Under the pieces are notes generated by a model, which was not told the DNA's origin, did no database searches, and was given only the letters and a program-made list of their open reading frames with translations. The translations under genes and the position numbers were made by a program. A stretch of DNA of 64,000 bases from an uncultured Salinisphaerales bacterium (GTDB taxonomy: Bacteria; Pseudomonadota; Gammaproteobacteria; Nevskiales; CAJXLF01): positions 62,001-126,000 of the forward strand of contig CAJXLF010000007.1 of assembly GCA_913055805.1 (NCBI GenBank), written 5' to 3'. Shown piece by piece: positions 44,427-53,980 of the stretch; position 1 is the stretch's first letter, and every line of letters begins with the position of its first letter.

Positions 44427-45281
44427 TTAGGGTAATTCGGTATGGCGGACCAGGGTGGTTGGATAATGTTGCCTGAATCGGGCCGCCAACTGTTCCACTA
44501 TATAGACTGAACGGTGCTTGCCGCCGGTGCAGCCGATGGCCACGGTGACGTAAGCCCTGTCTTCGGCCTGAAACTTGGGCAGCCAGTGTTCCAGAAAGCG
44601 GCTGATGTCGTCGAGCATCTTCTTCGTGTCTTCCTGGGCCTCCAGGTATTTCACCACGCCCGCATCGCGTCCGGTCTGTATCCGCAGTTCCTCCTGCCAG
44701 TGGGGGTTGGGCAGGCAGCGCACATCGAAAACAAAATCCACGGCATCCGGCATGCCGTACTTGAAACCGAAGGACTGAAACAGCAGGGACAGCCCCTCTT
44801 CGTTCTGGCCCTGAAGATGGCTACGTACCAGTTCTCGCAACTGGTGGATGTTGCTGCGGCTGGTGTCGATCACGCGCTCTGCCGAGTCGGCGATCGGTTG
44901 CATCAGTTCGTGTTCGCGATCAATCGCCTCGGCCAGCGGTGTGTTGGCGTCGGTGAGCGGGTGCTTGCGGCGGGTTTCACTGTAACGCCGCAGGATGACA
45001 TCGCGATCCGCCTGGAAGAAAAGTACCTGTATATCCAGGCCGGCCTCGCGCAGCTCTGCAATACGCTTCGGAAACCCGGCAATATCGCCGCGCGAGCGGG
45101 CGTCAATGCTGACGGCCAGTAATGGAAACTCCTCATCGCGGTGTTGCAGCGTCTGCGGCTTCAGCGTAGCCAGCAGCGCCAGCGGCAGATTGTCGATGCA
45201 GTAGTAATCGAGATCCTCGAGCATGCCGAGCGCAACGCTTTTGCCGGAGCCGGAAAGGCCACTTACAACAATGATTTTCAC
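44427..45281 (-). CDS. rapZ: RNase adapter protein RapZ
   Basis: This 284-residue protein has Walker A GLSGSGKS at residues 8-15, an N-terminal ATPase part and the C-terminal domain with FGFKYGMPDAVDFVFDVR, CTGGKHRSVY and HR motifs. In E. coli RapZ presents the GlmZ sRNA to RNase E to control GlmS. Its start is GTG at 45279-45281, overlapping the hprK stop by 4 bases. Confidence 0.95.
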   Translation of the reverse strand: MKIIVVSGLSGSGKSVALGMLEDLDYYCIDNLPLALLATLKPQTLQHRDEEFPLLAVSIDARSRGDIAGFPKRIAELREAGLDIQVLFFQADRDVILRRYSETRRKHPLTDANTPLAEAIDREHELMQPIADSAERVIDTSRSNIHQLRELVRSHLQGQNEEGLSLLFQSFGFKYGMPDAVDFVFDVRCLPNPHWQEELRIQTGRDAGVVKYLEAQEDTKKMLDDISRFLEHWLPKFQAEDRAYVTVAIGCTGGKHRSVYIVEQLAARFRQHYPTTLVRHTELP

Positions 45282-46240
45282 TGGCCGTTCTCCTGCAGGT
45301 TTTCTTCCTGCATGGCGCGCATCTGGCGTTGCGCAAATGCTTCGTCGGCGGCATAGCCCTGTTGTCGCAACAGATGATCCCGACAGGCGGCCTCTACCAG
45401 CACGCCGAGATTGTGTCCCGGCACGACGGTGAGCGAAATTTTCGGAATCTTGACCTCAAGAATATCGATCAGGGTACGGCTGCCGGCGAGGCGCTCGGCA
45501 TGCGGCAGGTGGCGGCCGTCGATGGCGGGCACCAGCTGGATAATGAGCTCCAGTTTTTTCTGCTGGCGTACCGCGCTTTGTCCGAACATGGCGCGTACGT
45601 CCAGAATGCCCAGGCCGCGGACTTCCAGAAAGTTGCGCAGCAGGGGCGGGGCGCGACCGCTGATGTTGTCGGGCGCCAGGCGAAAGAATTCCGGGGCATC
45701 GTCGGCGATCAGACGATGACCGCGGCTGACCAGTTCCAGCGCGAGTTCGCTCTTGCCAATGCCGCTTTTACCGGTAATCAGGACGCCAATGCCGAGGATT
45801 TCCAGATACACCCCGTGCATGGTGACCTGGGGCGCGAGTCCCTCGCTGAGGAAATGCCGCAGGCGGTAAAGCACCTTGTGTCCGGGCAGGGGGGTGTGGA
45901 GGACGGCGATGCCCGCGGCCTCCAGGCCCTCGGCAAAATTTTCGGGCAGCGCGAGATTCTCGGCCACGATGATGACAGCCGTCTGATGCTCGCTCATAGC
46001 CGCCAGGTTGCGGGCCATGCGCGCATCATCGGTGGACTTGATGTATTCCACCTCGGCTTCACCCACGACCTGTACCTGGGGCGGGTGCACGAAGTTCAGA
46101 TAACCGGACAGCGGAATCGGCCGCCCCTGGCGCTGGGCATGGCCGATCCTGTTCTGCAGGCCACAATCCGTGGCGCTGGTCAGCGCGCAGGCTTCTCCCA
46201 ACCGGGCTGCCAGTTCATGGACGGTCAGGCTCTGGGGCAT
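45278..46240 (-). CDS. hprK: HPr kinase/phosphorylase
   Basis: This 320-residue bifunctional enzyme phosphorylates and dephosphorylates the regulatory serine of HPr. The P-loop is GKSGIGKSE (residues 157-165). ADDAPEFFR and EVRGLGILDVRAMFG (the HprK signature) are present. HprK is absent from E. coli but common in beta- and some gammaproteobacteria with an incomplete PTS. It lies between ptsN and rapZ. Confidence 0.95.
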   Translation of the reverse strand: MPQSLTVHELAARLGEACALTSATDCGLQNRIGHAQRQGRPIPLSGYLNFVHPPQVQVVGEAEVEYIKSTDDARMARNLAAMSEHQTAVIIVAENLALPENFAEGLEAAGIAVLHTPLPGHKVLYRLRHFLSEGLAPQVTMHGVYLEILGIGVLITGKSGIGKSELALELVSRGHRLIADDAPEFFRLAPDNISGRAPPLLRNFLEVRGLGILDVRAMFGQSAVRQQKKLELIIQLVPAIDGRHLPHAERLAGSRTLIDILEVKIPKISLTVVPGHNLGVLVEAACRDHLLRQQGYAADEAFAQRQMRAMQEENLQENGQ

Positions 46241-46258
46241 GTTGTCGGAAAGAAGGTG

Positions 46259-46732
46259 TCAGGAAGCTTCGGCAACCGGGGGGGTGTAAGCGGCCAGCAG
46301 TTCGTAGAGTTCCTGGTTGCTTTCCGCCTTGCGCAGCTTGGCAGTGAAATCATCATCTGTGAACATTTCAGCCAGGGTGCGCAGCGTGTCCAGGTGCTCC
46401 TGGGTGCAGTCAACGGGAACGATCAGGCCGAATACCAGATCGGCGGGTTGCCCGTCGTTGGATTCGTAGTCTATGCCCTGGGTCAGGCGAAAGAATGCGC
46501 CGATCGACTGTTCCAGGCCACGAACCCGGCCATGAGGAATGGCGACGCCCGCGCCCAGTCCGGTGCTGCCCAGTTTCTCGCGGTTGACGAGGCTGGTGAA
46601 GACCTCGTTTTCGGCCAGGTCGAGACTGGCCTGTGACAGTAGTTTGCTGACGTCTTCAAGGACGCGTTTCTTGCTGCGTAAATCGTGGCGGACTTCAACC
46701 CGCTCCTGGGTAATAAGATCGGCAATGTTCAT
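46259..46732 (-). CDS. ptsN: Nitrogen-regulatory PTS EIIA (EIIA-Ntr)
   Basis: This 157-residue EIIA of the fructose class has the active histidine in VAIPHGRV (His67). EIIA-Ntr regulates potassium uptake, sigma-54-linked and cell-envelope functions by its phosphorylation state and does not feed a sugar permease. It follows rpoN and hpf, the standard position. Confidence 0.95.
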   Translation of the reverse strand: MNIADLITQERVEVRHDLRSKKRVLEDVSKLLSQASLDLAENEVFTSLVNREKLGSTGLGAGVAIPHGRVRGLEQSIGAFFRLTQGIDYESNDGQPADLVFGLIVPVDCTQEHLDTLRTLAEMFTDDDFTAKLRKAESNQELYELLAAYTPPVAEAS

Positions 46733-46809
46733 TCGCTTTCCTAACGAGGCGGCGGGGAAACCCCCGCCGCATTCACTATTGTTAAGTGTCAGGCGTGCGT
46801 ATTACACAC

Positions 46810-47136
46810 CTATTGCAAAGACAAACCGGATTTATGCGCCTGTTCGGCATGGTGGTCGTGCCGCTTGCCGTTGTGTTTGTTTATCTGGCGATCCAGTTTG
46901 TCGACCAAGCCGTCGATGGCCGCGTACATGTCTTGTTTGGTGTTTTCGGCGAACAGTGTAGCGCCGCTGACCTGTACGGTGGCTTCAGCCTTATGCTGAT
47001 GTTTGTCTACCTCCAGGATCACGTTGACTTCGATCAAGTCGTCGCTGTGCCGTGAAAGCCGCTCTATTTTACCCGATATGAAATCACGAAGTGCATCGGT
47101 CAGGTCGACGTGGTGTCCTTGGATGTTCAGGTTCAT
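46810..47136 (-). CDS. hpf: Ribosome hibernation promoting factor (short HPF)
   Basis: This 108-residue protein is of the short HPF/RaiA class: MNLNIQGHHVDLTDALRDFISGKIERLSRH at the N terminus (in parts) and MYAAIDGLVDKLDRQINKH. It binds the 30S subunit and promotes 100S dimers in stationary phase. AGGAG precedes the ATG. In E. coli the same gene also lies between rpoN and ptsN. Confidence 0.95.
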   Translation of the reverse strand: MNLNIQGHHVDLTDALRDFISGKIERLSRHSDDLIEVNVILEVDKHQHKAEATVQVSGATLFAENTKQDMYAAIDGLVDKLDRQINKHNGKRHDHHAEQAHKSGLSLQ

Positions 47137-47184
47137 ATAGCACTCCTGTTGGTGGTTGGAAACAGAGCGGCATTCGCTAGATGT

Positions 47185-48612
47185 TCATGCCGTGTGTTTC
47201 CTTTCGTGAGAAGGTGGAATGTTCATGGCTTCACGGTATTTGGCGACCGTACGCCGGGCAACCTGTACGCCTTCGTTCAGCAGCATGTGCGCCAGACGGC
47301 TGTCGCTGAGCGGCTTGCCGGGGCTCTCGCTCTGGATCAGGCGTTTGATCATGGCCTGTATGGCCGTAGCCGAGCAGGTGCCGCCACTGGTGGTGGAGAC
47401 GTGGCTGGAGAAGAAATACTTGAGTTCGAAAAGCCCGCGCGGCGTATGCATGTACTTGTTCGCCGTTGCCCGGGATACGGTGGATTCGTGTACCCCGAGC
47501 CGTTCTGAGATGTCACGCAAGATCATGGGCTTCATAGCTTCCTCCCCATATTCCATGAAAGCCCGCTGTTCTTCAACTATTGTTTGTGCAACGCGCAATA
47601 AGGTCTCGTTGCGGCTCTTGAGGCTGTTCAGAAAATAGCGTGCTTCCTGCAGATGCGTTTTCAGGGTCTGTTGTTCCTCGCTCTGATCCGCGCGCTTGAT
47701 GAGGCTGTAGTAGAAGTCGTTTATGCGCAGTCTGGGGGCTATTTCCGGATTGAGGCTGACGACCCAGCGGCCCTCTTTCTTGCTGACGAACACTTCGGGA
47801 ATGACGTAACTCGAGTCGGTATCGGCAAAGGTGCTGCCGGGCCGGGGGTTAAGCGACTGGATGAGTTGAATGGTGGATTCCAGTGTCTCGTCATCCAGCG
47901 CCAGCTGCTGCTTGATGGCGCCCAGCCTGCGTTCAGCCAGGAAGGCCAGCAGACCGCTTTCCACCAGTTGCAGGGCAGGGGCGCGAGCCTTGGTTTCTTC
48001 CGGTAGTTGCTGCAACTGCAGGGCGATACATTCCACCGGATCGCGCGCCGCTACGCCCGGGGGGTCGAAATCCTGCACGGTTGTGAGGGTATCCCTGATC
48101 AGGGCTTGAGTGGCGCCTTCGATCTCCAGCATGCGCTTCTCAAGCGCCGGCCAGTCCTGTATGTAACCATCCTCGTTGACGGCGTCAATGATGTGCGTGG
48201 CGATTTCCAGGCCGCTGGGTGAGAAGCCGCAGACCTCCGCCTGCCACAGCAGGTGTTCGCGCAGGCTGGGCAGGCTGTGCATGCTGGCCTGGCGATAGTC
48301 CATGAGATCCGCGTCATTTCTGTCGCTGCTGCCGGGAGTTGAGGTGTCGTAAAAGTCTTCCCATTCGGCATCGACAGGCAATTCCTCGGGGATATCCTCC
48401 CCTTCAGCCGTTTCGCGCGGTTCGTCAGCTTCCTTGCTGGCGGGGCCTTGTTCCTCTTCCAGCTCCAGCATCAGGTTGGATTCCAGTGCTTCGCTGATTT
48501 CCTGACGCAGATCCAGAGTCGACAGTTGTAGTAGACGTATTGCCTGCTGTAATGCAGGCGTCATGGTGAGATGCTGGCCGAGGCCGAGTGTCAGAGACTG
48601 CTTGAGTGCCAC
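47185..48612 (-). CDS. rpoN: RNA polymerase sigma-54 factor
   Basis: This 475-residue sigma factor has the Gln/Leu-rich activator-interaction region (LTMTPALQQAIRLLQLSTLDL), the core-binding region, the HTH VHESTVSRATANKYM and the RpoN box ARRTVAKYRE, which reads the -24 element. It needs ATP-driven enhancer-binding proteins. Its start is GTG at 48610-48612. A near-perfect target promoter lies elsewhere in the window (21968-21984). Confidence 0.97.
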   Translation of the reverse strand: MALKQSLTLGLGQHLTMTPALQQAIRLLQLSTLDLRQEISEALESNLMLELEEEQGPASKEADEPRETAEGEDIPEELPVDAEWEDFYDTSTPGSSDRNDADLMDYRQASMHSLPSLREHLLWQAEVCGFSPSGLEIATHIIDAVNEDGYIQDWPALEKRMLEIEGATQALIRDTLTTVQDFDPPGVAARDPVECIALQLQQLPEETKARAPALQLVESGLLAFLAERRLGAIKQQLALDDETLESTIQLIQSLNPRPGSTFADTDSSYVIPEVFVSKKEGRWVVSLNPEIAPRLRINDFYYSLIKRADQSEEQQTLKTHLQEARYFLNSLKSRNETLLRVAQTIVEEQRAFMEYGEEAMKPMILRDISERLGVHESTVSRATANKYMHTPRGLFELKYFFSSHVSTTSGGTCSATAIQAMIKRLIQSESPGKPLSDSRLAHMLLNEGVQVARRTVAKYREAMNIPPSHERKHTA

Positions 48613-48627
48613 GGTGAACCCGTTGGA

Positions 48628-49407
48628 TTACATGCGGAAATCCTGGCCCAGATAAACCCGCCGTGCGTGTTCGTTGGCCAGAATTTCTTCCCGCGCGCCT
48701 TCTGCGATGACCTTGCCTTCGCTGAGAATATAGGCGCGTGAGCATATGCCCAGGGTTTCACGTACGTTGTGGTCTGTGATCAATACACCAATATCGCGCG
48801 CGGTAAGATGATTGATGATTTCCTGGATGTCGCCCACTGCGATCGGATCCACACCGGCGAAAGGCTCATCAAGCAGGACGAATTTAGGGTCGGAGGCCAG
48901 TGCGCGCGCAATTTCCACGCGTCGGCGTTCGCCGCCGGACAGGCTGATGCCTTCATTACGGCGGATATGGTCGATGTGCAGCTCGCCCAGCAGTTCTTCC
49001 AGGGCATGCTCACGTGCATCCCGGTCCAGATCCTTGCGTGTTTCCAGCACAGCCATGATGTTGTCTTCCACAGACAATTTGCGGAAAACCGAGGCTTCCT
49101 GCGGCAGATAGCCCACACCCAGTCGGGCGCGGCGATGCATGGGCAGGGGGGTGATTTCCTGATCGCCCAGGTGGATGACGCCTTCGTCAGCTGGAATCAG
49201 CCCCACGATCATGTAGAAAGTGGTGGTCTTGCCCGCGCCGTTGGGTCCTAGCAGTCCAACCACCTCGCCGCTTCTCACGTCAAGTGAGACGCCGTCCACC
49301 ACAGGTCGTTTGCGGTAACGTTTGACCAGGCCCTCGGCCTTCAGCTTCAGGCCGAAGCCCGCTTCGTTATCAGGTTCGCTGATCACCAGGTCTTCAGCAG
49401 TACTCAT
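48628..49407 (-). CDS. lptB: LPS export ABC transporter ATPase LptB
   Basis: This 259-residue ATPase has Walker [11 protein letters not shown], signature [15 protein letters not shown], Walker [14 protein letters not shown] and the H-loop ITDHN. It powers the LptBFG extractor of LPS from the inner membrane. The N-terminal 20 residues are an unusual acidic extension. The start overlaps the lptA stop by 4 bases, a sign of translational coupling. Confidence 0.96.
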   Translation of the reverse strand: MSTAEDLVISEPDNEAGFGLKLKAEGLVKRYRKRPVVDGVSLDVRSGEVVGLLGPNGAGKTTTFYMIVGLIPADEGVIHLGDQEITPLPMHRRARLGVGYLPQEASVFRKLSVEDNIMAVLETRKDLDRDAREHALEELLGELHIDHIRRNEGISLSGGERRRVEIARALASDPKFVLLDEPFAGVDPIAVGDIQEIINHLTARDIGVLITDHNVRETLGICSRAYILSEGKVIAEGAREEILANEHARRVYLGQDFRM

Positions 49408-49904
49408 TGGCCGGGCTGCAGCGTGATTTTGACGCGGCCACCGCTGGTGCCGTTATTGTTGACCAGGGTGCGACGCTCGCGGACGTTATAGCGGATGCTC
49501 TCGCCGGCTATTTTTTCGCCGCCCCGGTCGATGGCTGCGTCCCCCCTCAGTTCCAGGATTTCCTGGCCGGAGCCGTATTCAATCTGATGGGCGCTGCCCC
49601 GGATGGGGGCGGCGCCTTGCTGCTCGGGTGGCTGGTAAATGTTGGCAGGACGTCCGCTCAGGCTCAGGTTGAAGTTGCCGCCGGTGCCCTTGCGCACTAC
49701 GAGCCGGTCGCCGGACAGCACCATGCCGCCCTGGGTCAGGCGCACGCGGCCAGTGTAAACACTGACATCTTCCTTGAGATCCGCGCTGTCGGCCTCGATA
49801 TTGATCGGGTCGTTCTTGTTGACCGCCCAGGCAGCCGGGCCGGCTGTCGACAAGCCGCAGATAACCAAAAAACATGCCAAGCGGCGTAAATTTCTACCAC
49901 GCAT
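49404..49904 (-). CDS. lptA: LPS transport periplasmic protein LptA
   Basis: This 166-residue protein has a signal peptide ([19 protein letters not shown]) and the OstA-like beta-jellyroll ([35 protein letters not shown] in parts). LptA bridges LptC and LptD and carries LPS across the periplasm. Its start lies 11 bases inside the end of lptC. Confidence 0.95.
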   Translation of the reverse strand: MRGRNLRRLACFLVICGLSTAGPAAWAVNKNDPINIEADSADLKEDVSVYTGRVRLTQGGMVLSGDRLVVRKGTGGNFNLSLSGRPANIYQPPEQQGAAPIRGSAHQIEYGSGQEILELRGDAAIDRGGEKIAGESIRYNVRERRTLVNNNGTSGGRVKITLQPGQ

Positions 49905-50460
49905 AGCGGACCTGAACGTCTTTACTGAGGGAAATCACATCCTTAACTATATCAGCCTCCATGCCCACAGCGGTGATTTTGGCATCTGGTTTGATGATGG
50001 AGACAGCCGAATCCGTGCGTAAAAGTCCCTCGGTGGGAAACAGTTTCACTTCCGACATGCGCATCTGTGTCAGGCCTTTTTCAGGCTGTTTGCCTTTGAT
50101 GACGACATCGCCAATCAATTCCACGGTGCCGCCGCCGGCGGGAATGCGGCCTTTGCTGGCCTTGAGCATCCAGATGCCGGCCGGTCCGCCCTGGTAGTGA
50201 AGGCGCATGTCGGTCAGGTCTGCAGAGCGGTCGGGGAAGTGCAGAATTTCCTCGGCCTGTACCTGGTACATGAGTTTGCCGGTCGGACTCAGGGCGCTGA
50301 GTTTGGCGCCACGGATGAAGTAGTCAGCATATTCCGGTGGCTGGCTCTTCTCGCTGCTGTCTTCCTGGTAATTCAGCTGCAGGGTAAGGGTGATGATCAC
50401 GGCCAGCGCCAGCAGGGGCAGCAGGCCCCAGCCCAGTGGTTGAGTGGCCGTACTCGCCAT
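49894..50460 (-). CDS. lptC: LPS export protein LptC
   Basis: This 188-residue protein has one N-terminal transmembrane helix (LLPLLALAVIITLTLQLNY) and an LptC jellyroll (MYQVQAEEILHFPD, GKGRIP-like turn, LLRTDSAVSIIKPD). It docks on LptBFG and receives LPS. The ATG at 50458-50460 is preferred because the upstream in-frame codons belong to the kdsC end. Confidence 0.92.
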   Translation of the reverse strand: MASTATQPLGWGLLPLLALAVIITLTLQLNYQEDSSEKSQPPEYADYFIRGAKLSALSPTGKLMYQVQAEEILHFPDRSADLTDMRLHYQGGPAGIWMLKASKGRIPAGGGTVELIGDVVIKGKQPEKGLTQMRMSEVKLFPTEGLLRTDSAVSIIKPDAKITAVGMEADIVKDVISLSKDVQVRYAW

Positions 50461-50465
50461 GCGTT

Positions 50466-50969
50466 TCAGTCGCCGTTGTCTTCGCGCGCCTGCCGCAGCC
50501 AGTCGCAGGCCTGTCTTACGGCGCCATGGCCGGCCGGCAGTGTGCTGGTCCAGTCGGCTACTTCGAGCACTTCCGGCATGGCGTCGGCCGGCGCCAGTGC
50601 CACGCCGCAACGGGTCATCAGTGGCAGATCGGGTTCATCATCGCCCATGAAGCTGCATTCATCGGCGCTGATATTCAGGCTGCTCAGCAGTTTTTCGAAA
50701 ACCGGCAGCTTGTCTTCAATGGCCAGAAAGACATGATCAAATCCGAGTTCGCGCAGACGGTGCTCCATGGCTTCGGAAGGGCGTCCGCTGATAACGCCGA
50801 GTTGTACGCCACTGCGCTGCAGGCGCTTCAGACCATGCCCGTCCTTGACGCTGACGGCCTTGAATTCCTGGCCTCCGGGGCCAATGTAGAGGCGGCCGTC
50901 TGTCAGGACACCGTCAATATCGAACAAGGCCAGGCGAATGCGGCCTGCCCGTGAATTCAGGTCGCTCAT
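50466..50969 (-). CDS. kdsC: 3-deoxy-D-manno-octulosonate 8-phosphate phosphatase KdsC
   Basis: This 167-residue HAD phosphatase has motif I FDIDGVLTDG, motif II ISGRPS and motif IV GDDEPDLPLM. It removes phosphate from KDO-8-phosphate in LPS core synthesis. The spacing to lptC and kdsD is only 5 bases each, one operon. Confidence 0.95.
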   Translation of the reverse strand: MSDLNSRAGRIRLALFDIDGVLTDGRLYIGPGGQEFKAVSVKDGHGLKRLQRSGVQLGVISGRPSEAMEHRLRELGFDHVFLAIEDKLPVFEKLLSSLNISADECSFMGDDEPDLPLMTRCGVALAPADAMPEVLEVADWTSTLPAGHGAVRQACDWLRQAREDNGD

Positions 50970-50974
50970 GGTGC

Positions 50975-51952
50975 TCAGACAACTCCTGCGCGCAAGAGGT
51001 CGTGCATATTGAATACGCCGACCAGCCGTTTTTCTTCGTCCAGTACCGGGACAGCATTGATCTTCTGGGTTTCCATCAAATGCAGGGCTTCGCTGGCCAG
51101 CATGTCGGGTGTAGCCGTGGTGCCGCCGCGGGTCATGACTTCATCGATGGTTTTGACATGTACGTCCACCGGTCCATCCAGCGCGCGGCGCAAGTCACCG
51201 TCGGTGAAGATGCCGGCGAGTCTGTCGCCATCCATGATGGTCGTGACGCCCAGGCCCTTGGCGGTCATCTCCATCAGTGCTTCACGCAGGCTGCTGCCGA
51301 GTTTGACGCTGGGAATACGGTTGCCGGTATGCATGATGTCCGATACGCGCAACAGCAGGCGTCGTCCCAATGTGCCCCCGGGATGGGAAAGGGCGAAATC
51401 CTCTTCGGTAAATTTGCGCGATTCCAGCAAGGTGATGGCCAGGGCATCGCCCATGGCCAGGCTTGCAGTCGTGCTTGATGTGGGCGCCAGATCAAGGGGG
51501 CAGGCCTCGCGTTCGACGCTTACATTCAGGTGCACGTCTGCCGCGCGCGCCAGCGTGGATTTCGGCCGGCCGGTCATGGCGATAAGCGGCACGGCCATGC
51601 GCTTGATGACGGGCAATATGGTGAGTACTTCACCGGTTTCTCCGGAATTCGACAGTGCCAGCACGACATCGCGGTCCACCACCATGCCCAGATCTCCATG
51701 ACTGGCTTCTCCGGGGTGCACAAAGAAGGCGGGGGTGCCGGTGCTGGCCAGCGTGGCGGCAACCTTGCCGGCAATGTGGCCGGACTTGCCCATGCCGGTC
51801 ACGATGACCCGACCGGTACAGCGGTACATCAGTTCACAGGCTTTTACGAATGTTTCGTCCAGCCGCGTATGCAGCCCGCTGATGGCTTCGGCTTCTGCCT
51901 GCAGTACACGCTGGCCGATGCTGATTAATTCTGTGGGATCGAGTTTTTCCAT
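50975..51952 (-). CDS. kdsD: Arabinose-5-phosphate isomerase KdsD
   Basis: This 325-residue enzyme has an N-terminal SIS domain (GMGKSGHIAGKVAATLASTG, SNSGETGEVL) and two C-terminal CBS domains. It makes D-arabinose 5-phosphate from ribulose 5-phosphate, the first committed step to KDO. CBS domains probably sense a nucleotide ligand. Confidence 0.95.
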   Translation of the reverse strand: MEKLDPTELISIGQRVLQAEAEAISGLHTRLDETFVKACELMYRCTGRVIVTGMGKSGHIAGKVAATLASTGTPAFFVHPGEASHGDLGMVVDRDVVLALSNSGETGEVLTILPVIKRMAVPLIAMTGRPKSTLARAADVHLNVSVEREACPLDLAPTSSTTASLAMGDALAITLLESRKFTEEDFALSHPGGTLGRRLLLRVSDIMHTGNRIPSVKLGSSLREALMEMTAKGLGVTTIMDGDRLAGIFTDGDLRRALDGPVDVHVKTIDEVMTRGGTTATPDMLASEALHLMETQKINAVPVLDEEKRLVGVFNMHDLLRAGVV

Positions 51953-51981
51953 TGTCTATTCGAATAAGGCCTGGAGTGATT

Positions 51982-52956
51982 TTACGCGTTTATGACCGAG
52001 CGGTAGAGCAGCAGTTCATAGCCGACAAAGCCCAGCAGCAACAGCGTGGCTTCAAAACGGTTAATGCGCCCGCCATGTTGCTTGCCGCGCAGCGGATAGC
52101 ACATCAGGAACAGGGCGGCGGTAAAGGTCAGCATGACCGGGATATCGCGGCTGATAACATCCGGCGACAGTTCACCAGGCGCGATCAGGCCGGGCATGGC
52201 CAGCACGATCAGCAGGTTGAACATGTTGGAGCCCAGCACATTGCCCAGGGCGATATCGTGTTCGTTCTTGAGTACGCCGGCCAGCGAGGCCGCCATTTCC
52301 GGCAGGCTGGTGCCGATGGCGATAATGGTCAGGCCGATAATCAGGTCGCTGACGCCCAGCGCCATGGCCACGTTGACCGCGCCCCAGACCAGCAACCGGG
52401 AGCTGAGCGGCAACAGTACCAGCCCCACCAGCAGCCAGAACACGGCGCGCGGCATGGGGAGCGGGTTCTTGAGTTCCTCGCTGTACTCCTGCTCGATGGG
52501 GTCATGCATGCCCCGCCGCGCCATCCAGCCCAGAAACAGCACGAAAGCTACCGCGCCGCAAATCAGCGTCAGACCATCAGCCCGGTCGAGGTTGTTGTCC
52601 ATGCACAGGGCATAGGTCAGGGCGCCGGTCAGTAACAACAGAGGCAGTTCGCGCCGCAGCACCGCGGAATGTGCCTGCAGTGGCTTGGCCAGGGCGACTA
52701 CGCCCAGGATCAGACCGATGTTGGTGATGTTCGAGCCCAGGGCGTTGCCGACCGCCAGTCCGGGGTTGCCCTGCAGCGCAGCCACTACGGAAACCAGGAT
52801 TTCCGGGGCGGAGGTGCCCAGGGCCACGATGGTCAGGCCAATCAGTAACGGTGGCGCACCCAGGCGCTGGGCCACGCCGGCGGCGCCGGCGATGAAACGG
52901 TCTGCGGACCAGATCAGCAGGCAGAAACCGCCCAGTATGGCCAGCAGGTTGAGCAT
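51982..52956 (-). CDS. yrbG: Calcium/sodium antiporter, YrbG type
   Basis: This 324-residue CaCA-family exchanger has duplicated alpha repeats, IVALGTSAPEILVSVVAAL and IIAIGTSLPEMAASLAGVL, each with the GTS(A/L)PE cation motif, and ten hydrophobic helices. AAGGA lies 6 bases before the ATG at 52954-52956. It heads the LPS train, as yrbG does in E. coli, and is divergent from an ABC exporter. Confidence 0.94.
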   Translation of the reverse strand: MLNLLAILGGFCLLIWSADRFIAGAAGVAQRLGAPPLLIGLTIVALGTSAPEILVSVVAALQGNPGLAVGNALGSNITNIGLILGVVALAKPLQAHSAVLRRELPLLLLTGALTYALCMDNNLDRADGLTLICGAVAFVLFLGWMARRGMHDPIEQEYSEELKNPLPMPRAVFWLLVGLVLLPLSSRLLVWGAVNVAMALGVSDLIIGLTIIAIGTSLPEMAASLAGVLKNEHDIALGNVLGSNMFNLLIVLAMPGLIAPGELSPDVISRDIPVMLTFTAALFLMCYPLRGKQHGGRINRFEATLLLLGFVGYELLLYRSVINA

Positions 52957-53028
52957 AAATATCCTTGCCAGAACGAATGCAGAGGCGCACATGATAGCAG
53001 GGCGGCCGCAAGGACTTGACCGGCCCTT

Positions 53029-53034
53029 TATAAT
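53029..53034 (+). promoter_or_regulatory. -10 element of a putative promoter for the YadGH-type genes
   Basis: TATAAT is perfect, 31 bases before the ATG at 53066, but the -35 at the right distance (CCGCAA-like) is poor. An alternative -35 TTGACC sits too close. Confidence 0.35.
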
Positions 53035-53065
53035 GTCTGCCCATTCGCCTCCAGTATTCGCCGCC

Positions 53066-53980
53066 ATGCAGGCTCTTCACATCGACAATATCCACAAGCG
53101 CTACGGCAACGTGCAGGCGCTCAAGGGCGTATCGTTCGATATCCAGCAGGGGGAATATTTCGGCCTGCTGGGTCCCAACGGCGCCGGCAAGTCCACCCTG
53201 ATCAGTATCGTGGCCGGACTGGTGCGCGCCGATGCCGGGCAGATTGCGGTGCTGGGGCACGACGTGGTCAGCGACTTCCGCGCGGCGCGCAAATCCCTGG
53301 GCGTGGTTCCGCAGGAGCTGGTGTTCGATCCCTTCTTTCCGGTCATTGATTTGTTGCGATTGCAGGCCGGTTACTACGGTTGCGGGCGTGAGCAATGGCC
53401 CTGGATTGACGAGCTGCTGGAAGAACTGGAACTGAGCGACAAGCGCGAAGCCAATATGCGCCAGCTGTCCGGTGGTATGAAGCGCCGCGTGCTGATTGCC
53501 CAGGCGCTGGTGCACAAACCGCCGGTAGTGATCCTGGATGAACCCACTGCCGGCGTGGACGTGGAGCTGCGCCGCGCCCTGTGGCGCTTTACCCGCCGTC
53601 TGCACAAGGATGGGCACAGCATTGTCCTGACCACGCATTACCTGGAAGAGGCCGAGGAGCTTTGCGATCGCATTGCCATCCTCAACAAGGGCGAACTGCG
53701 TGCGCTGGAGGGCAAGCGTGCACTATTGAATCTGCATCCTTTCCGCCTGCTGCGCCTGAGCCTGGAAGGCCGCGCGGCGTTGCCCGAGGCGCTGCAGTCC
53801 AAGCTGGTCGGCGAAGTGGAGGGCGAGTTCGAGCTGAAACTGGAAAAGGGCAAAGACCGTATTGCCGATGTGCTGGACGCGATACGCAGTGCCGGCTTGC
53901 GCGTGGAAAACGTGCAGACGCGGGATCCGAGTCTGGAGGATATTTTTGTGGAGATGACATCTGCAGAGGTCGCATCATGA
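53066..53980 (+). CDS. ABC-2 type exporter ATP-binding subunit, YadG-like
   Basis: This 304-residue ATPase has Walker [11 protein letters not shown], signature LSGGMKRRVLIAQAL, Walker B VVILDEPTAGVD and the H-loop TTHY. Its Q-loop, gap and C-terminal tail are those of the DRA/YadG group of ABC-2 exporters. The start ATG at 53066 lacks a ribosome binding site. The next gene overlaps by 4 bases (ATGA) and encodes the permease. In E. coli the equivalent position holds mlaF, a different family. Confidence 0.92.
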   Translation: MQALHIDNIHKRYGNVQALKGVSFDIQQGEYFGLLGPNGAGKSTLISIVAGLVRADAGQIAVLGHDVVSDFRAARKSLGVVPQELVFDPFFPVIDLLRLQAGYYGCGREQWPWIDELLEELELSDKREANMRQLSGGMKRRVLIAQALVHKPPVVILDEPTAGVDVELRRALWRFTRRLHKDGHSIVLTTHYLEEAEELCDRIAILNKGELRALEGKRALLNLHPFRLLRLSLEGRAALPEALQSKLVGEVEGEFELKLEKGKDRIADVLDAIRSAGLRVENVQTRDPSLEDIFVEMTSAEVAS

